A stretch of 12,606 bases of DNA from contig DAIDAB010000043.1 in NCBI GenBank assembly GCA_027310845.1, positions 1 through 12,606 on the forward strand, written 5' to 3'. This DNA comes from a bacterium. Lineage in GTDB: Archaea; Thermoproteota; Nitrososphaeria; Nitrososphaerales; CADDZS01. Positions 1 through 6,814 of the stretch are shown in pieces (position 1 is the stretch's first letter; each line of letters starts with the position of its first letter). The notes below the pieces were generated by a model, which saw nothing but the letters and a program-made list of their open reading frames with translations, was not told the DNA's origin and did no database searches. The translations under genes were made by a program, and so were the position numbers.

Positions 1-1061
1 AGATAGGAGTGTTCCAGATCAATTCAGATGAGAGTGCCTCACTCTTGAAGCTGATTCCAGTCCCGAGCCCCGATGGAACATATCAGATTTCGGGAGGCCC
101 CCCTATAATTGGTTCCTCTGGCTTAGCATTGGATGTGCAAGGGGACCTTTTCATCTCGGAAGCTTTTGCGAGCGCCATAGCTGAATACAGCACTTCGTCA
201 TCGAATTTCATCGGAATCTGGAGACTTCCTTCCGGCTCTCAACCAGTCGGTCTCGCAGTTGAAAATGGGAGAGTATGGTTCACAAATCACGCTACGAGTG
301 ATATTGGATACATCTCGCTCAGCGATGGAAAGATAACGGAAATCGCCACGTCCCTGTTTTCTTATGGCGGTGACACAATCACACTTCCATACTGGATCCA
401 GATCTCCACCAATGGAATGGTCTGGTTTGACGAACACATCGGAAACAAAATAGCAAGATATGATCCAACAACAATGGAGCTCACGGAGTTTCTAATATCT
501 ACGAATGCCTCATCCCCACTCCGATTCGCACTTGACAATGCGAGAGGTCTTGTGTGGTTCACCGAATTTTCAGGAAACAAAATCGGTCTGCTGGATCAGA
601 ATGCTTCTTCTTATCCCTCGGTGTCCGTTTCTTCAACTAGCGTGAATCTTTCAGGTAGCTCATTCTCGCTACTTGTGAATTACATTCCTGCGTCAGGGAA
701 CTCAATTCAGAGCGTGTTTTCACCCCTTGTCAGCGGGACAACAACAACTGATGGAAGTCTTGGTTCAAACTTTACTTTATCATATCAAAGCGTGAATTCC
801 TCCGCCTACAAGGTGTCATTCAGCAGAGGTCAAGAGATTTCTTCGGGAAATTACTCCCTCACACTCTGCCCTAGACTTTCTGCAAGTGATTCAGAATCCT
901 CACCGCCTACGGTAAGGCAATGTGCTGTGGTCCTTCTCTCAATTGAGAATCAGACTTTTCTAGGATTGAATCAGATAGAAATCTATTTGCTCGCAGCATT
1001 AGTCATATCAGTCATAGCTGCAATCTCACTCATCTATGTGAAAAAGTGGCGGGCTGCGTAG
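1..1061 (+). CDS. Surface-anchored beta-propeller protein, virginiamycin-B-lyase-like (5' partial)
   Basis: The reading frame is open to the left edge, so the true start and any signal peptide lie outside; the GTG at position 9 is simply an internal codon with no signal peptide after it. The visible 352 residues carry degenerate propeller-blade repeats with the pattern VWFT/D-x-H/F-x2-(N)KI: VWFTNHATSDIGYI, VWFDEHIGNKIARY and VWFTEFSGNKIGLL. These resemble streptogramin lyase (Vgb) blades. A Ser/Thr/Asn-rich beta region follows, then one C-terminal membrane helix (about IYLLAALVISVIAAISLIYV) and a short basic end, KKWRAA. This suggests an extracellular propeller tethered by its C-terminus. 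It converges on a paralogue of similar architecture (stop at 1154). Lyase activity should not be assumed, because archaeal proteins of this kind are usually uncharacterised and probably bind or process surface ligands. Confidence 0.8.
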   Translation, partial: IGVFQINSDESASLLKLIPVPSPDGTYQISGGPPIIGSSGLALDVQGDLFISEAFASAIAEYSTSSSNFIGIWRLPSGSQPVGLAVENGRVWFTNHATSDIGYISLSDGKITEIATSLFSYGGDTITLPYWIQISTNGMVWFDEHIGNKIARYDPTTMELTEFLISTNASSPLRFALDNARGLVWFTEFSGNKIGLLDQNASSYPSVSVSSTSVNLSGSSFSLLVNYIPASGNSIQSVFSPLVSGTTTTDGSLGSNFTLSYQSVNSSAYKVSFSRGQEISSGNYSLTLCPRLSASDSESSPPTVRQCAVVLLSIENQTFLGLNQIEIYLLAALVISVIAAISLIYVKKWRAA

Positions 1062-1101
1062 AAGCTCATGCAGCATTTTCTTGATCCAAGTGAACTGTCG
1101 A

Positions 1102-1141
1102 TTTCGATGCCAAGCCGTTGGGATGGAATCGAAAGCATCGA
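1102..1141. repeat. Inverted repeats between two convergent genes
   Basis: Two overlapping perfect 7-bp inverted pairs lie in the 92-bp gap between the convergent stops: TTTCGAT (1102-1108) with ATCGAAA (1128-1134), and TCGATGC (1104-1110) with GCATCGA (1135-1141). The two pairs compete for shared bases, so only one hairpin can form at a time. No T-run follows on either strand, so a role in termination or 3'-end stability is only inferred. Confidence 0.3.
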
Positions 1142-1153
1142 GTTCCAAGGGGC

Positions 1154-2857
1154 CTATAATCTACGACTGCTTTCAAGAAATCTAGCTCTCTTTCTTCTCC
1201 TCGAAGAGCTGAATCTCCTCCTTCGCCCCATCCTGAACGCTAGGAAGACTATAACGAGAACGGAAGCCACAATGCCAATTACAACGCCATATGCGACAGG
1301 CGAAAAATAGCTAGACACTGTGAGTTTAAGAATCTGCGAATAGATAACGTTCTGAGGAGAGACAGTCGCGCTTACAGTGAGATAATAGATTCCAGTACCA
1401 AGGCCATCCATCTTGAGAATAAGTTGACTGCTTGAATTGCCAATCCCATTGATTTCAAACCTTGAAGGACTGAACAGAGCAGAGGCCGCGGTCAAGTTTC
1501 CAGAGGCCGAGATTCCAGAAATGTCAAGAGTTGCGTTCATGTTTATCGCGCCGACTCCGCCAACTGAAATGTTCACAGGAATGTTGATAGAAGCCGAGGA
1601 GCTCAAGTCCACACTTGATGATCCCAGTGTCATCGAGAAGGTCTGATTTGCTGGGGCTGGCTTCAGCTCCCCAATTGCATTGCCAAAAATTTCAACAAAC
1701 CACACAGTCCCTCCTTTCCCAAGCGCCAGAGTATACGTTCCGGCCGCACCATTCACGCCACAACAGGGCACAATGTACTCGATGAGTTGATCTGTGTTTG
1801 GATTGAATTCGGCAATCTTGTTTCCGTAGTGCTCTGCAATCCAGACATTTCCAGTGCTGTCTATCGCCAATCCGTTTGGAAAAGATACAGGGTATCCGAA
1901 CGCGTTGTTGGTCTTTGAAGTCCAGTATCGAGTCAAGCTCTTCGTCTTTGTGTTGTAACTGTCAAAAGAGCTATCAACATGTTCGCTTATCCAGAGTGTC
2001 ACGCCATCAGGAGCAATTGCTATTCCGCTTGGTGTTGGAAGGCTTGAAGTGAGGTTTTCATAAGGACCAAGTGGTCCTAGGGCATGGTTAATCGTGAACG
2101 AGTATGTCTGATTGACCGGAGCGAATTCTGTTATTCCATCACTGGTCCCGTTCTGGAGTTGAGAGATTATCCCGTGTCCCAGCATATCGGCATCGGCGGC
2201 GGTGAACCAAAAGCCGCCTTGTCCATCAAATACGAGTCCAGCAGGCGCTGATTGATAAACAGGGAGAACGAAATTCAGAAAGATTCCTGTGGATGGAAAG
2301 AACTCATCTATCTGGTTTGAAAACTCGCAAAGTACCCATATGTGACCACTTGAATCAGGGACCACTCCTGTAGGGCCACAAGAAAGGAATTGAGTTTGTC
2401 CTGCCACTTGATACGGCGCACCAGGAATTTTATACTCAACTATACTTGAGGAACCGTTCTTTAGTTCTCCAAGTTTGTTAGTCGTGAGCTCCGTAAACCA
2501 GACATTTCCAGACTGGTCAACGGCGATCGAAATCGCTGTAGAATTCGGACTTGGGATTGAGTACTCTGTTATGTTGTTTGTCTGGGGATTGAGCATTCCA
2601 AGTTGGTTTGATCCTTGCTGAACAAACCACACTCTGCCTGCTCTGTCAGTAGCTAGCCACCACGGTTCCGTTGACCCGTGCGGAAGAGGATGCTGAACTA
2701 TATCATAGGTGGTTTGCTGGGAGAGTTGATTGTTTGTTGAATACGCAACGATTCTATGAAGAGGAGTGATCGAAGAAGGAATGCCAACCACTTGCACAAA
2801 TATCATCAAAAGAACTATGGAGGCGCAAACCATTTTCCATGATGAATAATCTCGCAA
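1154..2857 (-). CDS. Surface-anchored seven-bladed beta-propeller protein, virginiamycin-B-lyase-like
   Basis: 567 residues. The N-terminus (basic R2/K8, then a hydrophobic core at residues 10-26) reads as a signal peptide. Seven blade-like repeats follow, each with an aromatic (V/I/L/F)W(F/V/I) core: GRVWFVQ, GNVWFTE, GHIWVLC, GGFWFTA, VTLWISE, GNVWIAE and GTVWFVE. Seven matches the Vgb/streptogramin-lyase fold. After the propeller come a Ser/Asn-rich beta domain, one membrane helix (about residues 515-541) and an Arg-rich cytoplasmic tail with some 12 arginines, giving a type I topology. The TTG start is preferred over the ATG at 2833: it supplies the basic n-region of the signal peptide, and AGAGG lies 5 nt upstream as a Shine-Dalgarno. 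The gene is a paralogue of the truncated gene it faces. Ligand and function are unknown; enzymatic lyase activity is not shown by the sequence. Confidence 0.85.
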   Translation of the reverse strand: MRDYSSWKMVCASIVLLMIFVQVVGIPSSITPLHRIVAYSTNNQLSQQTTYDIVQHPLPHGSTEPWWLATDRAGRVWFVQQGSNQLGMLNPQTNNITEYSIPSPNSTAISIAVDQSGNVWFTELTTNKLGELKNGSSSIVEYKIPGAPYQVAGQTQFLSCGPTGVVPDSSGHIWVLCEFSNQIDEFFPSTGIFLNFVLPVYQSAPAGLVFDGQGGFWFTAADADMLGHGIISQLQNGTSDGITEFAPVNQTYSFTINHALGPLGPYENLTSSLPTPSGIAIAPDGVTLWISEHVDSSFDSYNTKTKSLTRYWTSKTNNAFGYPVSFPNGLAIDSTGNVWIAEHYGNKIAEFNPNTDQLIEYIVPCCGVNGAAGTYTLALGKGGTVWFVEIFGNAIGELKPAPANQTFSMTLGSSSVDLSSSASINIPVNISVGGVGAINMNATLDISGISASGNLTAASALFSPSRFEINGIGNSSSQLILKMDGLGTGIYYLTVSATVSPQNVIYSQILKLTVSSYFSPVAYGVVIGIVASVLVIVFLAFRMGRRRRFSSSRRRKRARFLESSRRL

Positions 2858-2876
2858 GCTTGCCTCTACAAGCTTG
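2855..2876 (-). promoter_or_regulatory. Start-codon hairpin in the leader of the propeller gene
   Basis: Two copies of the 8-bp palindrome CAAGCTTG (2855-2862 and 2869-2876) are separated by 6 nt. In the mRNA they form an 8-bp perfect stem whose loop is UAGAGG (the Shine-Dalgarno) and whose 3' arm ends in the UUG start codon. Pairing would hide the start codon. As DNA the two palindromes could equally be a tandem binding site with 14-bp spacing. Confidence 0.5.
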
Positions 2877-2918
2877 TCAGATCCAAGCTATGAAAGTGTA
2901 ATGACCACTGCCGCGCGC

Positions 2919-2928
2919 TTAATCTAGA
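2919..2928 (-). promoter_or_regulatory. Weak TATA-like box for the 2857 propeller gene
   Basis: Minus-strand CTAGATTAAG is the only AT-rich block in the short leader upstream of 2857. If used, transcription would start near 2896, giving a leader of about 40 nt that contains the start-codon hairpin. It overlaps the end of the T-tract that probably terminates the upstream gene. Match to consensus is poor. Confidence 0.3.
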
Positions 2929-2963
2929 AAAGGGAGAGCGCTCTGAACCCCTGGCCTCAGAGC
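2925..2963 (-). terminator. Hairpin plus T-rich tract after the cupredoxin gene
   Basis: On the minus strand, 20 nt past the cupredoxin stop, a 7-bp stem forms (GCTCTGA with TCAGAGC, 10-nt loop, 2940-2963). It is followed by the pyrimidine-rich tract CTCTCCCTTTTCT. This fits a terminator separating the cupredoxin from the next gene on the same strand. Confidence 0.5.
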
Positions 2964-2982
2964 TAGCGCGAACTAATCCTAG

Positions 2983-4092
2983 CTAGGACAATCCGCATTG
3001 TTTGCTGTTCGAGGAACTTGCGTAACAGTACGAATTGGGCAGGACTATGAGGTATCCGAACATTCCGTTCGATACGTGATAATGACAGAAGTACTCATAG
3101 ATTCCTGGCTGTGTCGCTTGGAATGCTCCAATGCCCTGCGCTTCTGCAGATCCTAATCCGGCAATCGCAGCTGAAATATTAACGCTCGGGAAGAAGGCGC
3201 TATTTGTAACGTTGATGAGTTGCACGCCTCCATCAAGGGACAGGGGCGAAGCCGGGTTCGGATTGACCGCGAGGTCGAAAGGTGCAGGAGCGAGGAGACT
3301 AGCACCTGAAACACAGTATACACTTGAAACACCTGCTTGCTCTTGTGCCAGAGTTCCACTATTAGAGCATGAACCTGTAAAGTTGCCGTTAGTAATGAAA
3401 TTGTGCATTCCATTGGCATACTGTCCCACAGCCCCACTAACGTTGAGTGTAGTATAACCTGGCGCACCATAGGTCAGGTTAATCTGGAAACTATACCCAC
3501 TTGTTCCAACTGGAATCAAAGTGAAAGTGTGAGCATCAGTATCGTTGTGAATGAAAAGTATCTGAACTGTATCACCTTGAGTTACAACCAAGTTAGCTGG
3601 GCAGAACCTGTCTTCACCAGTGTTGTCAGTGTTGCACCAGTCGACTCTAAAGGGAATAGTGGATGGGGTCGCATTGACAGTTGCAAAGCTCCCCAGCTTG
3701 CTATTGACCGTGCTGATTTGGCTTTGCAGGTTGCTCGTGGAAGGGCCAGTGGTCGTTGGAGTGACCGTTGCCGCGTACGCGAAAGCGCCCACTCCAAGAA
3801 GAATTGCAATTATCGCGAGTGCAATGGCGGCCTTTGCAATACCCGATGATCCTTTGTATACAACTTGCTGTCCAGCGGCAAGAATCGGAGCTCGTGCAGC
3901 ATACCCATAGAATGCCAAGCCAGACCCCACTGGCAAGAAAATTATTACGAAAAGAAAAGCGAGAAAATTAGCAGTCGGGTTGGTCCCAGTTACTGGAATG
4001 TTGAGGAGACTTCCACCGCTGAAAGTGATCAAGAAGAGAAAAGCTGCTATGACTACAAGCACAGTTCCCAAAACAGCGCTAATCTTATTCAT
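2983..4092 (-). CDS. Membrane-anchored cupredoxin (type 1 copper protein)
   Basis: 369 residues from the ATG at 4092. Three hydrophobic helices (about residues 5-24, 43-64 and 85-108) anchor a C-terminal domain outside the membrane. Copper ligands fit a blue copper site: His188 in DAHTF, then Cys336, His339 and Met344 in FCHYHVSNGM. A CuA site is excluded because the second Cys is missing. The ligands are about 150 residues apart, longer than in plastocyanin or sulfocyanin, so the beta-sandwich holds an insertion. Six further cysteines (153, 164, 242, 260, 356, 366) could form three disulfides, and seven N-glycosylation sequons fit an extracellular location. It probably transfers electrons or binds copper at the surface; the partner is unknown. 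The ATG is chosen over a TTG at 4104 because the TATA-like box sits 27 nt upstream of the ATG, predicting a leaderless mRNA. Confidence 0.88.
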   Translation of the reverse strand: MNKISAVLGTVLVVIAAFLFLITFSGGSLLNIPVTGTNPTANFLAFLFVIIFLPVGSGLAFYGYAARAPILAAGQQVVYKGSSGIAKAAIALAIIAILLGVGAFAYAATVTPTTTGPSTSNLQSQISTVNSKLGSFATVNATPSTIPFRVDWCNTDNTGEDRFCPANLVVTQGDTVQILFIHNDTDAHTFTLIPVGTSGYSFQINLTYGAPGYTTLNVSGAVGQYANGMHNFITNGNFTGSCSNSGTLAQEQAGVSSVYCVSGASLLAPAPFDLAVNPNPASPLSLDGGVQLINVTNSAFFPSVNISAAIAGLGSAEAQGIGAFQATQPGIYEYFCHYHVSNGMFGYLIVLPNSYCYASSSNSKQCGLS

Positions 4093-4114
4093 TAAATTGC
4101 GCAAGATTTTTGGT

Positions 4115-4123
4115 GAATTTAAG
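4115..4123 (-). promoter_or_regulatory. TATA box of the cupredoxin gene
   Basis: Minus-strand CTTAAATTC is centred at 4119, which is 27 nt from the A of the ATG at 4092. This is archaeal spacing for a leaderless transcript and decides the start codon. Confidence 0.6.
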
Positions 4124-4160
4124 TCTTACTGCTTTTTTCATTTGACCCCGCCATACTTTG

Positions 4161-4170
4161 AAATATATAC
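4161..4170 (+). promoter_or_regulatory. TATA box of the PAP2 phosphatase gene
   Basis: AAATATATAC is centred at about 4165, 26-27 nt before the TTG at 4192. No ATG in frame lies between them. The mRNA should therefore be leaderless and begin at, or within a base of, a UUG codon. Confidence 0.65.
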
Positions 4171-4191
4171 ATCGAATCGCTTCCTTCATCT

Positions 4192-4893
4192 TTGACATCA
4201 TCTGTAAAATCCAGAAAATTTGCGTTGATTGGTATCGCACTCTTCGCGGTCTTTCTCATAGTAGGAGTTCTTGTGTTCTCCGGCTCAACCCAGAGTTACG
4301 ATGCGAAGCTCGCGGAGCTGATCAACACATACCTCGGCTCCACCTTCACGTCCTTGATGGTTGAGGCTTCACTATACGGAAGAGAATATTTCTGGATAGC
4401 TATCGTCTTCCTTATGCTTGTATTTGGAAAGCGAAACACAAAACTCCTTGCCTTAGAGCTCGCCGCACTATTTGTCGTTGGCATAGCTGCCGGAGAGATT
4501 GCAAAGAGCGTCGCTTTTAGAGAAAGGCCGTATGCCGAATTGGGTAACCTGATAGTACGAAGAATGCCTTTGGACACTGATTCGTCGTTCCCTTCTGGGC
4601 ATGCAATCATTGTCTCAATAGGTGCTTTTTTTGTTCTTTTGAAATTCAAGCCAGGGTGGAAGTCAAGAGCAGTCGCGGCACTTTTGACGCTTGAGGCTGC
4701 GGTTGTCTGCTACTCAAGGATCTACGTCGGAATGCACTACCCGCTTGATGTGCTTGCTGGAATTTTGCTAGGAGGTTCGATAGTCTTTGCCGGAATCTAT
4801 GTGATAGAGAGGTATCTCCCAAGGATCTTCCTTAAGATTGCCAATGCTTTCGATGCTGTGCTACGCAAGCTTCGAATCCCCGAAGTTTTTTGA
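4192..4893 (+). CDS. PAP2-family membrane lipid phosphatase
   Basis: 233 residues with about six membrane helices and all three motifs of the type 2 phosphatidic acid phosphatase superfamily. These are K105-x6-R112-P113 (KSVAFRERP), PSGH at 134-137, and SR(175-176)-x5-H182-x3-D186 (SRIYVGMHYPLD). The catalytic His residues and the phosphate-binding Lys/Arg are intact, so it should be active. Family members dephosphorylate phosphatidic acid or polyprenyl diphosphates at the membrane. In an archaeon, recycling of dolichyl-type carrier lipids for surface glycosylation is a reasonable inference given the many sequon-rich neighbours. The TTG start is set by the upstream TATA box. The gene is divergent from the cupredoxin and converges, 18 bp away, on the next operon. 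Substrate cannot be read from sequence. Confidence 0.93.
   Translation: MTSSVKSRKFALIGIALFAVFLIVGVLVFSGSTQSYDAKLAELINTYLGSTFTSLMVEASLYGREYFWIAIVFLMLVFGKRNTKLLALELAALFVVGIAAGEIAKSVAFRERPYAELGNLIVRRMPLDTDSSFPSGHAIIVSIGAFFVLLKFKPGWKSRAVAALLTLEAAVVCYSRIYVGMHYPLDVLAGILLGGSIVFAGIYVIERYLPRIFLKIANAFDAVLRKLRIPEVF
4867..4891 (+). terminator. Intrinsic-terminator-like hairpin inside the 3' end of the PAP2 gene
   Basis: AAGCTTCG (4867-4874) pairs with CGAAGTTT (4881-4888) through 8 bp including one G-U, with the 6-nt loop AATCCC. The stem runs into a six-T run at 4886-4891, directly before the TGA. The terminator is therefore built into the last codons, which fits the 18-bp gap to the oncoming gene. Confidence 0.5.
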
Positions 4894-4911
4894 AGAGAGT
4901 AGATAAGGAGT

Positions 4912-5379
4912 CTACCGCAGTTTGATCAGTTCTTCAGTGGTTTCTGCCCTTTGAGTCGACATTCTAGTGGATGCATGAACTACCGCATTTATAACGGATA
5001 GAGCAGGCGGAACCATGAACAAATAGACAATTGTACGGAAGTCAATCGTGAGGTTGATACCTTCCTGCTGGACAAAGTAGCTGAAGATTCCTCCGTTTGT
5101 AATGAGTAACAGGTAGTATATCTGAACAAAACTATTTGCTATTGTCGCAGCATCACCAAGATACATTCCTCTGAACACACCCTGCATTCCGCTGAGAATT
5201 ACAATCAATATTGCATAGTCAAAGAAAATCGAAGTGCTAACTCCTATCGCTGAGGCTGGTCCGCTCAGAAGAGCGTTCGGGATTACCAAGAAAACGATCA
5301 ATGAGATAAATCCGTAAAGGACAGCTGTGGCAATACGTGTAATGAATGCAGGAAGCTCGATTCCTAGAATCTTGATCAA
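4912..5379 (-). CDS. Four-helix membrane protein of unknown function
   Basis: 155 residues, not recognised. Four hydrophobic helices are predicted at about residues 14-36, 46-66, 78-100 and 113-135, followed by a short charged cytoplasmic-looking tail (STQRAETTEELIKLR). The TTG start overlaps the TGA of the upstream gene in the sequence TTGA, indicating translational coupling. It is the last gene of a three-gene minus-strand operon and probably works with the exported protein encoded just before it. There is no catalytic motif, and no Cys/His cluster that would suggest cofactor binding. Confidence 0.78.
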   Translation of the reverse strand: MIKILGIELPAFITRIATAVLYGFISLIVFLVIPNALLSGPASAIGVSTSIFFDYAILIVILSGMQGVFRGMYLGDAATIANSFVQIYYLLLITNGGIFSYFVQQEGINLTIDFRTIVYLFMVPPALSVINAVVHASTRMSTQRAETTEELIKLR

Positions 5380-6233
5380 GGTACGGTCACATTCTCCTGA
5401 AATGGCACAGTCACACCGTAGGCGGCGAAACTAAGAGAAAAGGTATAGTTGCCAGAGGGGAATTTTCCTGTAGCCATAACTTGATTTCCCAACGGCCCTG
5501 ATTTTGGAATAGCGAGAGTCAAGATGTCTTGGTTTAATCCACTATTGACTGCAAAGGGTGCAGTACCATTTCCATAATTCCCTGAGGCAAACCCGGGAAC
5601 TCCAGTCAGAACTGCAACCAAGCTTCCATTGAGAATGAGCGGGCTCTGATTGTTCCAGCTTAGAACAAGTGGAATGAATATCGACTGGCTGGAGTTTGTC
5701 ACAGAAGCAGTGTTGAGCGAAGTGCTCAAGTTTCCGATCAATGGTGGATATACTTGATCCATGCTCTTGGAGATGTTGAGTCCAATCAATGGGATGACCG
5801 AGGTTGAAATCGTCGTATTGAGGCCTACGTGAAATTGGTTGAAGAGAATAGTTCTCAGAACAGATTGGTTTGTAAGCGCGCTCGTCAAATCAAGACCTAT
5901 TGAAAGCGAAAGTGGTTTTGCCTGTCCCGGCTGTATCACTTCAGCCGGCGACGCGAAATTTGCAAGATGCACATTCTCAAGAGTGATTGTTCCCAAGAGC
6001 TCTAGGCTCAGAGGATAAGACATGTTGTTTGGTATTGTCAGCCCGCTGAGAGTCATTGTCGTTCCGTTGAAGCTCTCGTGGAGCTGAGATTGTGAGCCGC
6101 CGAGGCTTGCAATCGCGTTGTACTCTTGGTATGCGGAGTATCCGGCAGAAGCCGCCAACGCAACTGTTGATATGATAAGAGCAAGCGAGACAAGCCTAAG
6201 CGCCTTTGTGATTAGAGGCGCCTCTGCAGACAT
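5376..6233 (-). CDS. Exported, N-terminally anchored sequon-rich protein of unknown function
   Basis: 285 residues from an ATG. One hydrophobic segment (about residues 12-32) acts as signal anchor or signal peptide; the rest is an extracellular, beta-rich, Ser/Thr/Asn-rich domain. It has about 12 N-glycosylation sequons (for example NGT, NMS, NTT, NLS, NYT, NVT), a high density. No family recognised. The stop of the preceding gene is 6 bp upstream, and its own stop overlaps the next start, so the three genes are co-transcribed. It most likely forms an envelope complex with the two membrane proteins beside it (inference from gene order and topology). Confidence 0.78.
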   Translation of the reverse strand: MSAEAPLITKALRLVSLALIISTVALAASAGYSAYQEYNAIASLGGSQSQLHESFNGTTMTLSGLTIPNNMSYPLSLELLGTITLENVHLANFASPAEVIQPGQAKPLSLSIGLDLTSALTNQSVLRTILFNQFHVGLNTTISTSVIPLIGLNISKSMDQVYPPLIGNLSTSLNTASVTNSSQSIFIPLVLSWNNQSPLILNGSLVAVLTGVPGFASGNYGNGTAPFAVNSGLNQDILTLAIPKSGPLGNQVMATGKFPSGNYTFSLSFAAYGVTVPFQENVTVP

Positions 6234-6239
6234 GTGAGA

Positions 6240-6635
6240 TCAACTTTTCTCTGCTTTCGAGATGTCAAGCACTTGGTTTTCGGGCTTGCTTGCGCGAGTT
6301 GATGTAACGTCTACGCCAGATACGACGCCTACCCCCTTGTCCACCTTGAACGTGACCACTCCAATTCCTCTATCCACTTTCATAAAGTCAACTCCCCTCA
6401 ATAGAAAGACGGAGCCTACCCATCCCATGATTCCGAGGAACATGACGCCAATTGCGGCCATCAGCAAGTTGTTGAGATTTGCAACAAACCCCGCAGTCTG
6501 AGTGCTGAAATTCGTTTGTGCTTGCGAGGTGTAGAAAGAAAAGACGCCATACGCAAGTACGAAAGCTGCCCCCAGCATTAGAGCGCCTACTATCGTTACT
6601 ATGAGTCCAGTGCTTCCTGATTTGTGGAATTGCAA
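6240..6635 (-). CDS. Two-helix membrane protein with a tandem 11-residue repeat
   Basis: 131 residues, not recognised. Membrane helices are predicted at about residues 10-34 and 55-79. The C-terminal part begins with two tandem 11-residue units, KVDRGIGVVTF and KVDKGVGVVSG (residues 86-107), then a polar tail. The start must be the TTG at 6635 or further in: an in-frame TAG lies two codons upstream, and the next internal Met would remove most of the first helix. It is the first gene of the operon, with a clear TATA box about 37 nt upstream, giving a leader of about 10 nt. No Shine-Dalgarno is visible. Confidence 0.75.
   Translation of the reverse strand: MQFHKSGSTGLIVTIVGALMLGAAFVLAYGVFSFYTSQAQTNFSTQTAGFVANLNNLLMAAIGVMFLGIMGWVGSVFLLRGVDFMKVDRGIGVVTFKVDKGVGVVSGVDVTSTRASKPENQVLDISKAEKS
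6315..6380 (-). repeat. Protein-level tandem repeat in the first operon gene
   Basis: The two encoded units KVDRGIGVVTF and KVDKGVGVVSG match at 7 of 11 residues, with further conservative changes. Their codons differ considerably, so the repeat is old and kept at protein level. Confidence 0.5.
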
Positions 6636-6667
6636 GAGCTAATTTCGATCTTCGCACGCTCCCTGAA

Positions 6668-6676
6668 TTATAAATA
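6668..6676 (-). promoter_or_regulatory. TATA box of the three-gene envelope operon
   Basis: Minus-strand TATTTATAA is close to the archaeal consensus. It predicts transcription start near 6645, about 10 nt before the TTG at 6635. Confidence 0.6.
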
Positions 6677-6723
6677 TCTGCTTGTACTTCCTTGAGAGAA
6701 AAGCGGTTTCGAAATATAGATCA

Positions 6724-6739
6724 GGAAACTGAAGTTTCC
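6724..6739. terminator. Perfect hairpin GGAAAC-TGAA-GTTTCC
   Basis: A 6-bp perfect stem with a 4-nt loop sits between the cupin gene and the operon promoter. On the minus strand it lies 75 nt past the cupin stop and is followed by moderately T-rich sequence, so it may end that transcript. A further GTTTC at 6706-6710, inside the 8-bp palindrome TTTCGAAA (6707-6714), could make this a repeated protein-binding site instead. Confidence 0.35.
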
Positions 6740-6814
6740 CTCATGGACCATTCAGCGAGGCGCAAATATCTCATAAACCAAATCTGTTTTGATACTCCGA
6801 TCCAGTTCATTAAA

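Noticed and set aside
3131..3971. Several plus-strand open frames across the cupredoxin gene
   Set aside because: They are antisense to a well-supported gene with copper ligands and lack promoters or recognisable domains.
4912..6635. Defence or secretion system assignment for the three-gene operon
   Set aside because: No ATPase, nuclease, pilin peptidase site or other effector motif is present, so only an envelope role can be inferred.
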